DNA of 64,000 nucleotides from positions 2,523,501 through 2,587,500 of the forward strand of contig NZ_CP019334.1 of assembly GCF_002163675.1 (NCBI RefSeq), written 5' to 3'. The notes beneath the pieces were generated by a model. The model ran no database searches, was not told the DNA's origin, and was given only the letters and a program-made list of their open reading frames with translations. Shown piece after piece: positions 7,369 to 15,265 of the stretch; the first letter of the stretch is position 1; each line of letters opens with the position of its first letter. Position numbers and translations under genes: made by a program. Source of the stretch: Polaribacter sp. SA4-12 (lineage in GTDB: Bacteria; Bacteroidota; Bacteroidia; Flavobacteriales; Flavobacteriaceae).

Positions 7369-10107
7369 TTAATATTTTAAATCTGCTGGTTCTATAAAAT
7401 CTACATCAAGAGTATAAATCTCTTTGATGTAGGTTTTTATTTCAGTGATAAATTCTTCTAATTTTTCTTCTGTAATTTCTACATCTGGTTTTCTATAATT
7501 TGATGAAAAATTGACAGGTAAAAATCCACTATTTAGGTTTTTAAAAGAATAAATTCCGGCTTCTAAAGGCTTATTAAAATTATACTTTTTGCTTTTTGTA
7601 TATAAATACCCATACAACAATACTTGAATGGCTTTGTATTGTTCTTTTTCTCTTAATTTCTCAAAATCTAACACTCGTAATTCAGCGCCACTTACCATTC
7701 CTGTTTTATAATCGATAATTCGTAAAACGCCATTTAATTCGTCTACTCTATCTACTTGACCATGAATTTTAATTGGAAAGTCTATTCCTTCGATTTCTAT
7801 TTCTGTTGCTAGGTTTTCTTCTGTTCCTATTATTCTTAATTCGTTCTTTTTATCTTTTAGTAAGTCCTTTTCTTGTGCTAAAAAATTATTAACAAATCTA
7901 TTAGCAACTTCAAAAATTAAACGATTTCTTCCTGTTGATATATCTCCGTTTTTAAATTCAATTTTAAAATATTTTACAACTAATTCTTTGGATTTTTCTT
8001 TCATCAAATCCACATCTTTCTCTAATAAGAATTTACCTACAAAAGGTGTGTATAATTCATCTAAAGTTTCGTGAACAACTGTACCTAACGTATTGTAAGC
8101 AACTGTTTCCTCTACATCATCAAATTCTTTTAATTTTAATACTTTCTGTTTGTAAAATGAAATTGGGTTGTATAAATAATTGGTTAAAGCAGATGGTGAA
8201 ATCCCTTTTTCTGCCAATATTTTTAGTTGTTCTAAAACAGCATCGTTTTTCTTAACTTCTTTTAAAGCGATGTTTTGCGCTTCTACTTTAGGTGAAATAA
8301 TTTTCTGAACAATATCCGATCGCATCATTTCTAATTGCGTTACAAACCTGCTTTTTTCTCCGCTTCCAAAAACGTCGTGTTCTGTATTGTAAATGATAAA
8401 AACGTTTTTTGCTCTTTGCATTAATCTAAAAAAGTGATACGAAAAAATAGCATCTTTTTCTCTATATGTTGGCAAACCAAATTCGACCTTAACATCAAAA
8501 GGAACAAAAGAATTCTGTTGGCTACTTGCTGGTAGAATTCCTTCGTTTGTAGAAACTAAAATAATGTTTTCGAAATCTAAAACACGCGTTTCTAACATTC
8601 CCATTAACTGTAACCCTCTTAATGGTTCTCCCTGAAATGATAAACTTTCTGAAGAAATTAATTGTCTAAAAAAAAGTGCTAATGTTTTTAAATCTGGAAA
8701 ATATTTAAACTGATTTTGCAATGTTTTTAACTGGGTAAACGTCGTGTAAAAACGGAATAAATATTCTTTTTCTAAATCGCTAACATCTTCTTTTAAAAGG
8801 TTGATTAAATTGATAATTCTATCGATAAATTCGTCTATAGAAATGTAAGAATTAAAGATTGATAGAATTGCTTCTTTCAATTTAGGCTCTGTATTTTCTA
8901 ATAATTTATTGATGTGAACTTGTTTGATAAACGTCTGATTTTGTTTTGCAACATCATCTGAAAAAGCATCTATTCCTGGTATTAAATTGTAAACAGATTG
9001 ATGTTTTAAAAATCTGATTACATCTTTATAATAAAACTGATTTACAACTGTTTTCTGTAATTTATCTTGAGAAACAAATAGTTGAAATATTGAAAATAAC
9101 AGATTGGTAGTTGGCACATCTTTTAAAGGATATCCCATTGTTATATTGATTGCATTGATATTTTTTGGCAACGAATTCAATGTTATTGGTAACAATGTTT
9201 CATCTGCTAAAACCAACGCTGTGTTCTTAAAATCGGTGATTTTCTCTAAAATTTCTCCAGCATATTTTATTTGAGTCGTATTTTTTGACGCTCCAATTAC
9301 TTCAATGTTTTTAGGTTGAGAAAATGTATCACCAAGTGTTTTTACTTCATTTTTCTCATAATATCTCCACTCCTTTTTATATCTTCTGATAAACCTTCCT
9401 GCCTGATGATTTGATTTGAAAAACGCAGTATCAATATCCCAATAAATATCTGAATTCTTGTTTTCTAAAACTTTCTGAAATAAAAACTCTTCCGCAGTAT
9501 TTAATGCATTAAACCCAATGAAAAAGAACTTCTTAGTCTGATTTCTCTCTAAATACGAATCAATTTTCTTGCAAGATTCTCTGTAGATTAAACCTTGATA
9601 TCCAATATTATTTTCCTTTAAGAATTTATAAAAAGCATTGTAATAAATATTTAGTTTTTCTAAAAACGAATAATGATCTTCCATTAATTCGGTTTCTTTA
9701 AACTCGCCTTCTACAGACCATTTTTTTAAACGTTGAATATCTCTTAAGTAAAGGAAAATTTCTTTGGTGTTTATTAAATGCTGATCTAATTCATTAAAAT
9801 CTTGAATTACAGTAAATGCCCAAGACGCAAAAACATCAAAAGAGACAGGTTCTTTCTCTAGACCTTTATAAATAGTATAAAAATGAAATAGTAATTGAAT
9901 GCTATCTGCTTTTTCAATTCCAGAAACTTGATTTATAAATTGCTCAACATTTATAATTTCTGGTAAAAACCCAACCGTAATTTTATCTTTAAAGGTTTGT
10001 TTTACAAACACTTTTGCCCTTTGTGATGGAAGGATAAAAACGACGTCTTCAAAAGATTTTGTGGTTTTTAAAATATTATCTAAAGTATCAGAAATGAAAG
10101 ATTGCAT
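7369..10107 (-). CDS. PD-(D/E)XK nuclease family protein (AddB/RecB-like)
   Basis: Large DNA repair protein of 912 residues resembling the AddB subunit of AddAB helicase-nucleases. An N-terminal inactivated-helicase-like part contains FILPSQRAKVFVKQTF. Near the C-terminus the RecB-type nuclease signature is seen: GTVVHETLDELY at about 660, and RVDELNGVLRIIDYKTG at about 785-800 with the catalytic Asp and the D-Y-K motif. A Cys-cluster for an Fe-S centre, present in Bacillus AddB, is not evident. The start is the ATG at 10105-10107; a TTG lies directly before it. No AddA-like gene is adjacent, so the partner must be elsewhere. Confidence 0.85.
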   Translation of the reverse strand: MQSFISDTLDNILKTTKSFEDVVFILPSQRAKVFVKQTFKDKITVGFLPEIINVEQFINQVSGIEKADSIQLLFHFYTIYKGLEKEPVSFDVFASWAFTVIQDFNELDQHLINTKEIFLYLRDIQRLKKWSVEGEFKETELMEDHYSFLEKLNIYYNAFYKFLKENNIGYQGLIYRESCKKIDSYLERNQTKKFFFIGFNALNTAEEFLFQKVLENKNSDIYWDIDTAFFKSNHQAGRFIRRYKKEWRYYEKNEVKTLGDTFSQPKNIEVIGASKNTTQIKYAGEILEKITDFKNTALVLADETLLPITLNSLPKNINAINITMGYPLKDVPTTNLLFSIFQLFVSQDKLQKTVVNQFYYKDVIRFLKHQSVYNLIPGIDAFSDDVAKQNQTFIKQVHINKLLENTEPKLKEAILSIFNSYISIDEFIDRIINLINLLKEDVSDLEKEYLFRFYTTFTQLKTLQNQFKYFPDLKTLALFFRQLISSESLSFQGEPLRGLQLMGMLETRVLDFENIILVSTNEGILPASSQQNSFVPFDVKVEFGLPTYREKDAIFSYHFFRLMQRAKNVFIIYNTEHDVFGSGEKSRFVTQLEMMRSDIVQKIISPKVEAQNIALKEVKKNDAVLEQLKILAEKGISPSALTNYLYNPISFYKQKVLKLKEFDDVEETVAYNTLGTVVHETLDELYTPFVGKFLLEKDVDLMKEKSKELVVKYFKIEFKNGDISTGRNRLIFEVANRFVNNFLAQEKDLLKDKKNELRIIGTEENLATEIEIEGIDFPIKIHGQVDRVDELNGVLRIIDYKTGMVSGAELRVLDFEKLREKEQYKAIQVLLYGYLYTKSKKYNFNKPLEAGIYSFKNLNSGFLPVNFSSNYRKPDVEITEEKLEEFITEIKTYIKEIYTLDVDFIEPADLKY

Positions 10108-10186
10108 CAATTTATTTGGATCAGTTTGAATTTCTAAATTACAAAAACTTACTTTTATACCTCTTTAATCATTAAATTATTTTTTG

Positions 10187-10969
10187 ATGCAAAACGAATT
10201 AAATGTTATTGGTATTCAGGCTGATTTAGTTTGGGAAAACCCAACCGAAAACTTAGCCTTTTTTGAAAGTAAAATAAACACTCTTTCTAAAGGTATAGAT
10301 CTTGTTGTGTTGCCAGAAATGTTTACTTCTGGTTTTACAATGAATCCTGAAAAAGTTGCTGAAAAAATGGATGGAAATGCTATTTCTTGGATGCAAAAAA
10401 TGGCTTCGGAAAATGAAATTGCCATTTGTGGAAGTTTGATAATTGAAGAAAATGAAAATTATTATAATCGCTTAGTTTTTGTTCATCCTTCTCAGAAAAT
10501 AGAAACGTATGATAAAAGACATTCTTTTACTTTGGCAGGAGAAGATAAAGTGTACACTTCTGGATCAAAAAAGTTAATTGTAACTTATAAAGGATGGAAA
10601 ATATGTCCTTTAGTTTGTTACGATTTACGTTTCCCTGTTTGGGCGAGAAATACCGAAAATTACGATCTTTTAATTTTTATGGCTAATTGGCCAGTTACAC
10701 GAATTAAAGCTTGGGAAACCTTGTTAAAAGCGCGTGCAATAGAAAATATGAGTTATGTAATTGGTGTAAATAGAACCGGTAAAGACGCTAATGATTATAA
10801 ATATTCAGGAAATTCTTTGGTTGTAGATTATTTTGGTCAAGAAATTTCTAATTTACAGAATAATGAGGTTGGCATTGTAAAAGCCACTTTAGTTAAAACG
10901 GAACAAGATAGAATTCGAAAGAAACTTGGTTTTTTAAATGATAAGGATTCTTTTAAAATTGAATTTTAA
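10187..10969 (+). CDS. Carbon-nitrogen hydrolase, omega-amidase (YafV-like)
   Basis: Nitrilase-superfamily amidase of 260 residues, probably a cytoplasmic omega-amidase that hydrolyses 2-oxoglutaramate or similar omega-amides made by transaminases. The catalytic triad can be seen: Glu in VLPEMF near residue 44, Lys in YDKRHSF near 110, and Cys in PLVCYDLRFP near 146. Length and motifs fit the YafV/Nit2 type. The start is the ATG at 10187; a TTG precedes it directly. It is transcribed divergently from the AddB-like gene. Confidence 0.88.
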   Translation: MQNELNVIGIQADLVWENPTENLAFFESKINTLSKGIDLVVLPEMFTSGFTMNPEKVAEKMDGNAISWMQKMASENEIAICGSLIIEENENYYNRLVFVHPSQKIETYDKRHSFTLAGEDKVYTSGSKKLIVTYKGWKICPLVCYDLRFPVWARNTENYDLLIFMANWPVTRIKAWETLLKARAIENMSYVIGVNRTGKDANDYKYSGNSLVVDYFGQEISNLQNNEVGIVKATLVKTEQDRIRKKLGFLNDKDSFKIEF

Positions 10970-10977
10970 AGTTAATG

Positions 10978-11012
10978 ACCACATAGAAGCATAGAAAAAA
11001 TAAGTTTTAGTC
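10978..11012 (+). repeat. ACCACATAG dispersed repeat, copy 1
   Basis: About 35 bases beginning ACCACATAGAAGCATAG, closely similar to 24519-24553. It sits 8 bases after the omega-amidase stop. Both copies lie near a copy of the structured intergenic element. Confidence 0.5.
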
Positions 11013-11013
11013 T

Positions 11014-11064
11014 TAAAATAAATAAACCCTTCATAATTTGAATCTGAAGGGTTTATTTATTTTA
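11014..11064 (+). terminator. Bidirectional intrinsic terminator, 20-bp perfect stem
   Basis: A perfect 20-bp inverted repeat with core AAACCCTTCA/TGAAGGGTTT closes on an 11-base loop, with A-rich and T-rich flanks on the two sides. It lies between the convergent omega-amidase and desaturase genes and can serve both. Confidence 0.85.
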
Positions 11065-11074
11065 TTTCTAAAAA

Positions 11075-11115
11075 GAGATTGCCACATCAAACAAAAAAGT
11101 TTGATTCGCAATGAC
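11075..11115 (+). repeat. AGATT...AATGACA palindromic repeat, copy 3
   Basis: Begins GAGATTGC and ends GCAATGAC. A second, inner arm pairs ATCAAAC with GTTTGAT, giving a longer hairpin than in copy 2. Confidence 0.6.
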
Positions 11116-11134
11116 AGTAAATTAGCAAACAAGT

Positions 11135-11206
11135 CTAGCCCTGATTGAAGTGACATCCTTTTTGTTTTTCACAAAAAGATATAACGAAAAGCAGGAAATA
11201 GCTTCT
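11135..11206 (+). ncRNA. Dispersed structured intergenic element, copy A (possible Flavo-1-like RNA)
   Basis: CCTG at 11140-11143 pairs with CAGG at 11192-11195, AGC pairs with GCT outside it, and the central arm pairs TTTTTGT with ACAAAAA plus ATC/GAT across a bulged C. The conserved words GATTGAAGTG and AACGAAAAGC flank the central arm. It ends 5 bases from the desaturase stop. The 3' end (GGAAATAGCTTCT) is shared with copy B but not with copies C and D. Confidence 0.5.
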
Positions 11207-11211
11207 AAAAA

Positions 11212-12192
11212 CTACGCTGGAATCATCCATTTAAATTTAAAGTCTGTATCTGGAACTACAATTCTTTCTGTAATTCTGTACATTCTTGCTGGTAATTTCA
11301 TTAAATAATCTCTTGCCTTTTCTGCTTCTGGAGTAAGATTTGTAATTTTATCTATTTCCCACATTGTGTTTAGTTTCTGAATAATATCTACATAATCGAA
11401 ACCTGTATAAACACCAATTCTTTGTGCTACTGCTGAAAAATCATCGAATGCACTTCCTTTTGCTCCAAAAGATTCTCTTAAGTGTAATGCTGGCATTACA
11501 ATTTTATGTTTCATCATGTGTTGAAAAGCCAACATCATTTCACTTGGATCTATTTTAAAGATTTCTTTTACGAAATGAGAATATGCTTGATGGTGACGCA
11601 TTTCATCTCCTGCAATAATTTTAGACATTTTAGCTAATGCTTTGTGTCCTTTTTTACGTGCAATTTTAGCTACATTGTTATGAGAAACATACGTTGCTAG
11701 TTCTTGAAAACTTGTATATACAAAGTTTTTATATGGATCTGATGATGTACCAATATCGAAACCGTCTGCAATTAAATGTTGTGTAGAAATTTCTACTTCA
11801 CGCATATTTACACGACCTGATAGGTACAAGTATTTGTTTAAAACATCTCCATGTCTATTTTCTTCTGCAGTCCAGGTTCTAACCCAAGTTGCCCAACTAT
11901 TATCTGGTTGTTGAGAAACACCATCTAAATCTAATAACCAAGATTCATATGTTGGTAACGCTTCTTCTGTAATAGTATCTCCTACTAATACAACCCAAAA
12001 ATCGTCGTGTAATTCTTTAGATAACTCTCTAATTTCTTCTACTTCTGTAATAAAAGAATCTTTTTGAGAGTTCGGTAAAAAATCTGTTGGTTGCCAGATT
12101 TTTTCTGCAGGTATTAAATATTTATCTACAAAAGTTTGCATACTTTTTTCTAAAGTTAGCATTACTTCTTTTCTGACGTTGTGTATAGACAT
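11212..12192 (-). CDS. Acyl-ACP desaturase (plant stearoyl-ACP desaturase type)
   Basis: Soluble di-iron enzyme of 326 residues that introduces a double bond into an acyl chain carried on acyl carrier protein. The two iron-binding helices are visible: EENRHGD near residue 130 and DEMRHH near 216, each giving the E-x2-H ligand pair of the FA_desaturase_2 family. It is 4 bases upstream of nothing but itself 4 bases downstream of the plsC gene, so acyl chain desaturation and phosphatidic acid synthesis appear co-transcribed, giving a small membrane lipid operon with the membrane protein gene at 12928-13350. Confidence 0.92.
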   Translation of the reverse strand: MSIHNVRKEVMLTLEKSMQTFVDKYLIPAEKIWQPTDFLPNSQKDSFITEVEEIRELSKELHDDFWVVLVGDTITEEALPTYESWLLDLDGVSQQPDNSWATWVRTWTAEENRHGDVLNKYLYLSGRVNMREVEISTQHLIADGFDIGTSSDPYKNFVYTSFQELATYVSHNNVAKIARKKGHKALAKMSKIIAGDEMRHHQAYSHFVKEIFKIDPSEMMLAFQHMMKHKIVMPALHLRESFGAKGSAFDDFSAVAQRIGVYTGFDYVDIIQKLNTMWEIDKITNLTPEAEKARDYLMKLPARMYRITERIVVPDTDFKFKWMIPA

Positions 12193-12196
12193 AGTT

Positions 12197-12925
12197 TTAT
12201 TTTATGTGTTCTTTTATAACTGACTCTGTTTTTTCCATCAATTCATCAAAAGGTAAAGAGTCTATTTTAATCGGTTGATGCGTAGTAATCGTAATTGGAC
12301 TTCCTAAACCTAATGGAAATTTTCCGTATTTAAAAATTTTCCACGAATTATTTATGGTTAACGGTACTATATACCCATCTTTATTGTATTTACAAATCAC
12401 CTTTAAACCACTCTTAGCAAAGGATTTAGGTTCCCCATTCCTACTTCTAGTTCCTTCTGGAAAAATAACTGCTCCCCATTTGTTTTTATTAATTCTTTTA
12501 GAAAAATTAACCAATGCACTTATTGATTGTTTTGGGTCTTTTCTATCTATTAGTGCTCCACCACCATTCTTTAAGTTGAAAGAGACACTTGGAATACCTT
12601 TACCTAGTTCTATTTTTGAAACAAATTTTGGGTTATGTTTTCTAAAATACCATCCTATTGGAGGAATATCTGAAATTGATTGGTGATTTGACACAAAAAC
12701 AATTGATGTGTTTTCTGGTATCTTATGTTTATTGATTACACGAACAGTTACACCAATAAGTAACATAGATTTAACCAAACTAAAATTTAATGCATTTACA
12801 ACTTTAGCATGTCCTTTAACACCAAATAGAGTGAAACTTAGCCACTGAAAAGGATGAAAAATAATCAATAATAAAGTAAAAGTAAGTACAAAAATCGGTG
12901 ATAATATGTAGCTTAAAAATTTCAT
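12197..12925 (-). CDS. plsC: 1-acyl-sn-glycerol-3-phosphate acyltransferase (PlsC family)
   Basis: Membrane-associated acyltransferase of 242 residues that adds the second acyl chain to lysophosphatidic acid. An N-terminal membrane segment (about 5-25) is followed by the family motifs NHQSISD (the HX4D catalytic box, near 81-87) and FPEGTRSRNG (near 155-164). It lies 2 bases after a small membrane protein gene and 4 bases before the desaturase gene, which supports a phospholipid role. Another lysophospholipid acyltransferase of the family cannot be excluded. Confidence 0.9.
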   Translation of the reverse strand: MKFLSYILSPIFVLTFTLLLIIFHPFQWLSFTLFGVKGHAKVVNALNFSLVKSMLLIGVTVRVINKHKIPENTSIVFVSNHQSISDIPPIGWYFRKHNPKFVSKIELGKGIPSVSFNLKNGGGALIDRKDPKQSISALVNFSKRINKNKWGAVIFPEGTRSRNGEPKSFAKSGLKVICKYNKDGYIVPLTINNSWKIFKYGKFPLGLGSPITITTHQPIKIDSLPFDELMEKTESVIKEHIK

Positions 12926-12927
12926 AT

Positions 12928-13350
12928 TTAGAACCAGTTACTCCAAGGAATTCTTGAAAGAATCAATAATAAGGCTAAACCGTAAAAAATAGCAAATGTT
13001 TTAAATTTTGCTGCGTCTTCTGTTTTCTTTTTGTGTTTAGACCAACCAATTGTAATCAATACAATTGCAAGAATCATCATAATAGGATGCTCTACGGCTA
13101 ATAATCTTGCTGCTTTATCTCCCATAACTTCTCCTCCATTTTCTTTTAAAGCTTTAAACCAAGGTGACATAAAATACCATCCTAAACCAATTAATAGCTG
13201 TATATGAGATAGAATAAGTGTAAATAAACCCAATCTTAAATCTCTATCTGCAAATTCCTTTTTCTGTTTTAAACCAATTATAGCATTTACTACTGTAAAA
13301 ATTAATATTGCTAGTACTAGGTATGCCCAGTATGAATGGATATCTTTCAT
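12928..13350 (-). CDS. Small integral membrane protein, four predicted helices
   Basis: Protein of 140 residues with about four transmembrane segments (near 8-27, 40-60, 86-105 and 115-133). Histidines lie in or near helices (HSYWAY at the N-terminus, SHIQLL, VEHPIMM), which recalls small cytochrome b-like membrane proteins, a label flavobacterial homologues sometimes carry; heme binding is not shown. It begins the plsC-desaturase operon with only 2 bases to the next gene, which suggests a function linked to membrane lipid or redox chemistry of the desaturase, but this is inference. Confidence 0.75.
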   Translation of the reverse strand: MKDIHSYWAYLVLAILIFTVVNAIIGLKQKKEFADRDLRLGLFTLILSHIQLLIGLGWYFMSPWFKALKENGGEVMGDKAARLLAVEHPIMMILAIVLITIGWSKHKKKTEDAAKFKTFAIFYGLALLLILSRIPWSNWF

Positions 13351-13401
13351 TTGTTTGTGTAGTTTTTGTTGTTTTGCAAAGTTACTAATTTTATATACAA
13401 A

Positions 13402-13427
13402 AAAACCACCTCGATTGAGGTGGTTTT
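13402..13427 (-). terminator. Intrinsic terminator between the TonB/lipoprotein unit and the lipid operon
   Basis: CCACCTC and GAGGTGG pair around a GATT loop, with A-runs before and T-runs after on both strands. It lies 20 bases after the stop of the lipoprotein gene at 13447 and can end that transcript. Confidence 0.85.
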
Positions 13428-13446
13428 ATATGAATTTTTTTTATCT

Positions 13447-15255
13447 CTAGTCGTTAACAACCCAAGCCCCATCAGTTTTGATGAAACTCGTTTGATAATC
13501 ATTCTCTCCGTTGTCATAAATAACATACGTTAAAAGATACTTTTGTTTCTCTGCCGCATTTGGGTCTAAATGATCTAAAAATAGTATTAAAGCGTATTGA
13601 ATTTGTTCATCTGACCAGTTATAATCAAAATCACCATAACTAGCTAAGTTAGCTAAACTAACATTTGAAAAGTCTGCATTTCCTTCCAATGCATTAGACA
13701 TAAACTCATAATCAGCATTTCTTACTAACGTATATTTAATTGTATTATCTGGAACCCAAGAAGATCCATCATGACCAAATTGTAAAGTTGTATCAATTGT
13801 CGATTGATATCCAACCCATACACCATCAGTTTTTGTATATGAATTACCACGTGTCTGTGCTCCACTTGAACTAGATACATAATTATAAGTTACATCCAAT
13901 TCACTTCCTTCTAATGCATAAGGGAATTTTATATTTAAGAATGCTGGTAAATAATCTTCTGCTGGAGTTGAACTCCCAAAATTCTCAAGACCCATAGATG
14001 CAAAATCTGCATCGCTTAATAAGTAAAAACCATCAGTAGATGGAACTTCCCAAGCACTATCAGTATATGTATAAACCGCTTTATTAGATACTTTAGTTCC
14101 TACTGTCTCATCATCTAATTCGTCATTACTCATAATAGCTGACCAAGTATTTGCTACACGAATACCATCTATTGTTCCTGTTGGTCCACCACCACCTTGG
14201 CGTATTCCAATTCTATTTGCAGAGTTCCCTTTATTACCAGTGTTTGTTGCTTCTGGTATTGAAGGTTCTAATGTTAAAGCTGAAGTTAATATATGTAAAT
14301 TAGAAACTCCGCTTTCAATATTATAAGATGCAACTAAAAGATAGGTTGTATCTAAGTTAAAAGCTGTTGTACCATAAGTTAAACTACTTGAACTAGCCCC
14401 AATACCAAATAAAATATTTCCAGACCCATCACTTTTTGCACCAACTCTTGCTGAATAACTATAACTACCATCTTCTTCCATAAGGTGGAAAAAATAAGTT
14501 CCATCACCAACCTCACTAAAATTTACTAAGGCACTTGAATACACTATTTTTGTCTCTATTATTGGTGTAATTGAAGTATTTACATCTTGAGAACCTGAAC
14601 CTATTGTCATAGACCCTCCTATATTAGAAGCAGGATAGTTTTCCATAGACAAACTTGCCGTTGAATATCCTACAGCCGTATTCCCTGAATGAGCTTCCCA
14701 ATTACTAGAAATAGTTGTTAGATCTCCAGCTGTTGTTCCTAAATTAAAATTTTCTTCTAAAGAAATTGTAGGTGTAACTACATATGCACTTCCAGTATAT
14801 TGGAAATATGTTGCAGCTACATAATCTCCTTCTTTAGGAGAACTGTAATTACTACTAATAATATCTGCTAAATAATCTTCTGGAGCTACATCAGATTTAA
14901 AACCTAATAATTCACTTCCACTTAGAGTATAATCCTCTTGTTTTAGACTATAACCTTTTAAACTAAAAGCATTTCCAACATATAGTTTATAACCAAGTAA
15001 AACAGAAGAGTTTTTTCCCCAAACAGGGTATTTGTCAGTTAAAAAAGCAGGAATAGCTGCTTTTGCATCGTCTACAGAACTAAAACTACCGTAAGATAAT
15101 TCTAATGCATCATAATCTTCATCTGTAAGTGTGTAAACTACGTCTCCTACTATTGCAGAAGCTTGTGCATCAACTTCTGCATTGATGTCTTCTAATGGCT
15201 CACAAGAAGTGAAAACCATTGTAAAAACTGTTAATAATAAAAATATTTTTTTCAT
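13447..15255 (-). CDS. Surface lipoprotein with four repeat modules and an inserted LamG-like domain
   Basis: Protein of 602 residues with a lipoprotein signal (MKKIFLLLTVFTMVFTSC). I do not recognise a named family. Four copies of a module that reads Y-L-x-DxDY...YL...Y...Y are seen near residues 43-95, 100-160, 410-490 and 515-600 (YTLTDEDYDAL, YSLKQEDYTLS, YLLSDADFASM, YTLVRNADYEF). Between modules two and three lies a beta-rich stretch of about 210 residues, ending GTIDGIRVANTW, which resembles a concanavalin/LamG-like domain. It is 10 bases downstream of a TonB-dependent receptor gene and probably acts as its surface partner, in the place SusD takes in other systems. The ligand is unknown. 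Confidence 0.8.
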   Translation of the reverse strand: MKKIFLLLTVFTMVFTSCEPLEDINAEVDAQASAIVGDVVYTLTDEDYDALELSYGSFSSVDDAKAAIPAFLTDKYPVWGKNSSVLLGYKLYVGNAFSLKGYSLKQEDYTLSGSELLGFKSDVAPEDYLADIISSNYSSPKEGDYVAATYFQYTGSAYVVTPTISLEENFNLGTTAGDLTTISSNWEAHSGNTAVGYSTASLSMENYPASNIGGSMTIGSGSQDVNTSITPIIETKIVYSSALVNFSEVGDGTYFFHLMEEDGSYSYSARVGAKSDGSGNILFGIGASSSSLTYGTTAFNLDTTYLLVASYNIESGVSNLHILTSALTLEPSIPEATNTGNKGNSANRIGIRQGGGGPTGTIDGIRVANTWSAIMSNDELDDETVGTKVSNKAVYTYTDSAWEVPSTDGFYLLSDADFASMGLENFGSSTPAEDYLPAFLNIKFPYALEGSELDVTYNYVSSSSGAQTRGNSYTKTDGVWVGYQSTIDTTLQFGHDGSSWVPDNTIKYTLVRNADYEFMSNALEGNADFSNVSLANLASYGDFDYNWSDEQIQYALILFLDHLDPNAAEKQKYLLTYVIYDNGENDYQTSFIKTDGAWVVND

Positions 15256-15265
15256 GATTTATTTT

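Noticed and set aside
12354..12686. 110-codon plus-strand frame inside plsC
   Set aside because: Opposite the plsC catalytic motifs; no independent support.
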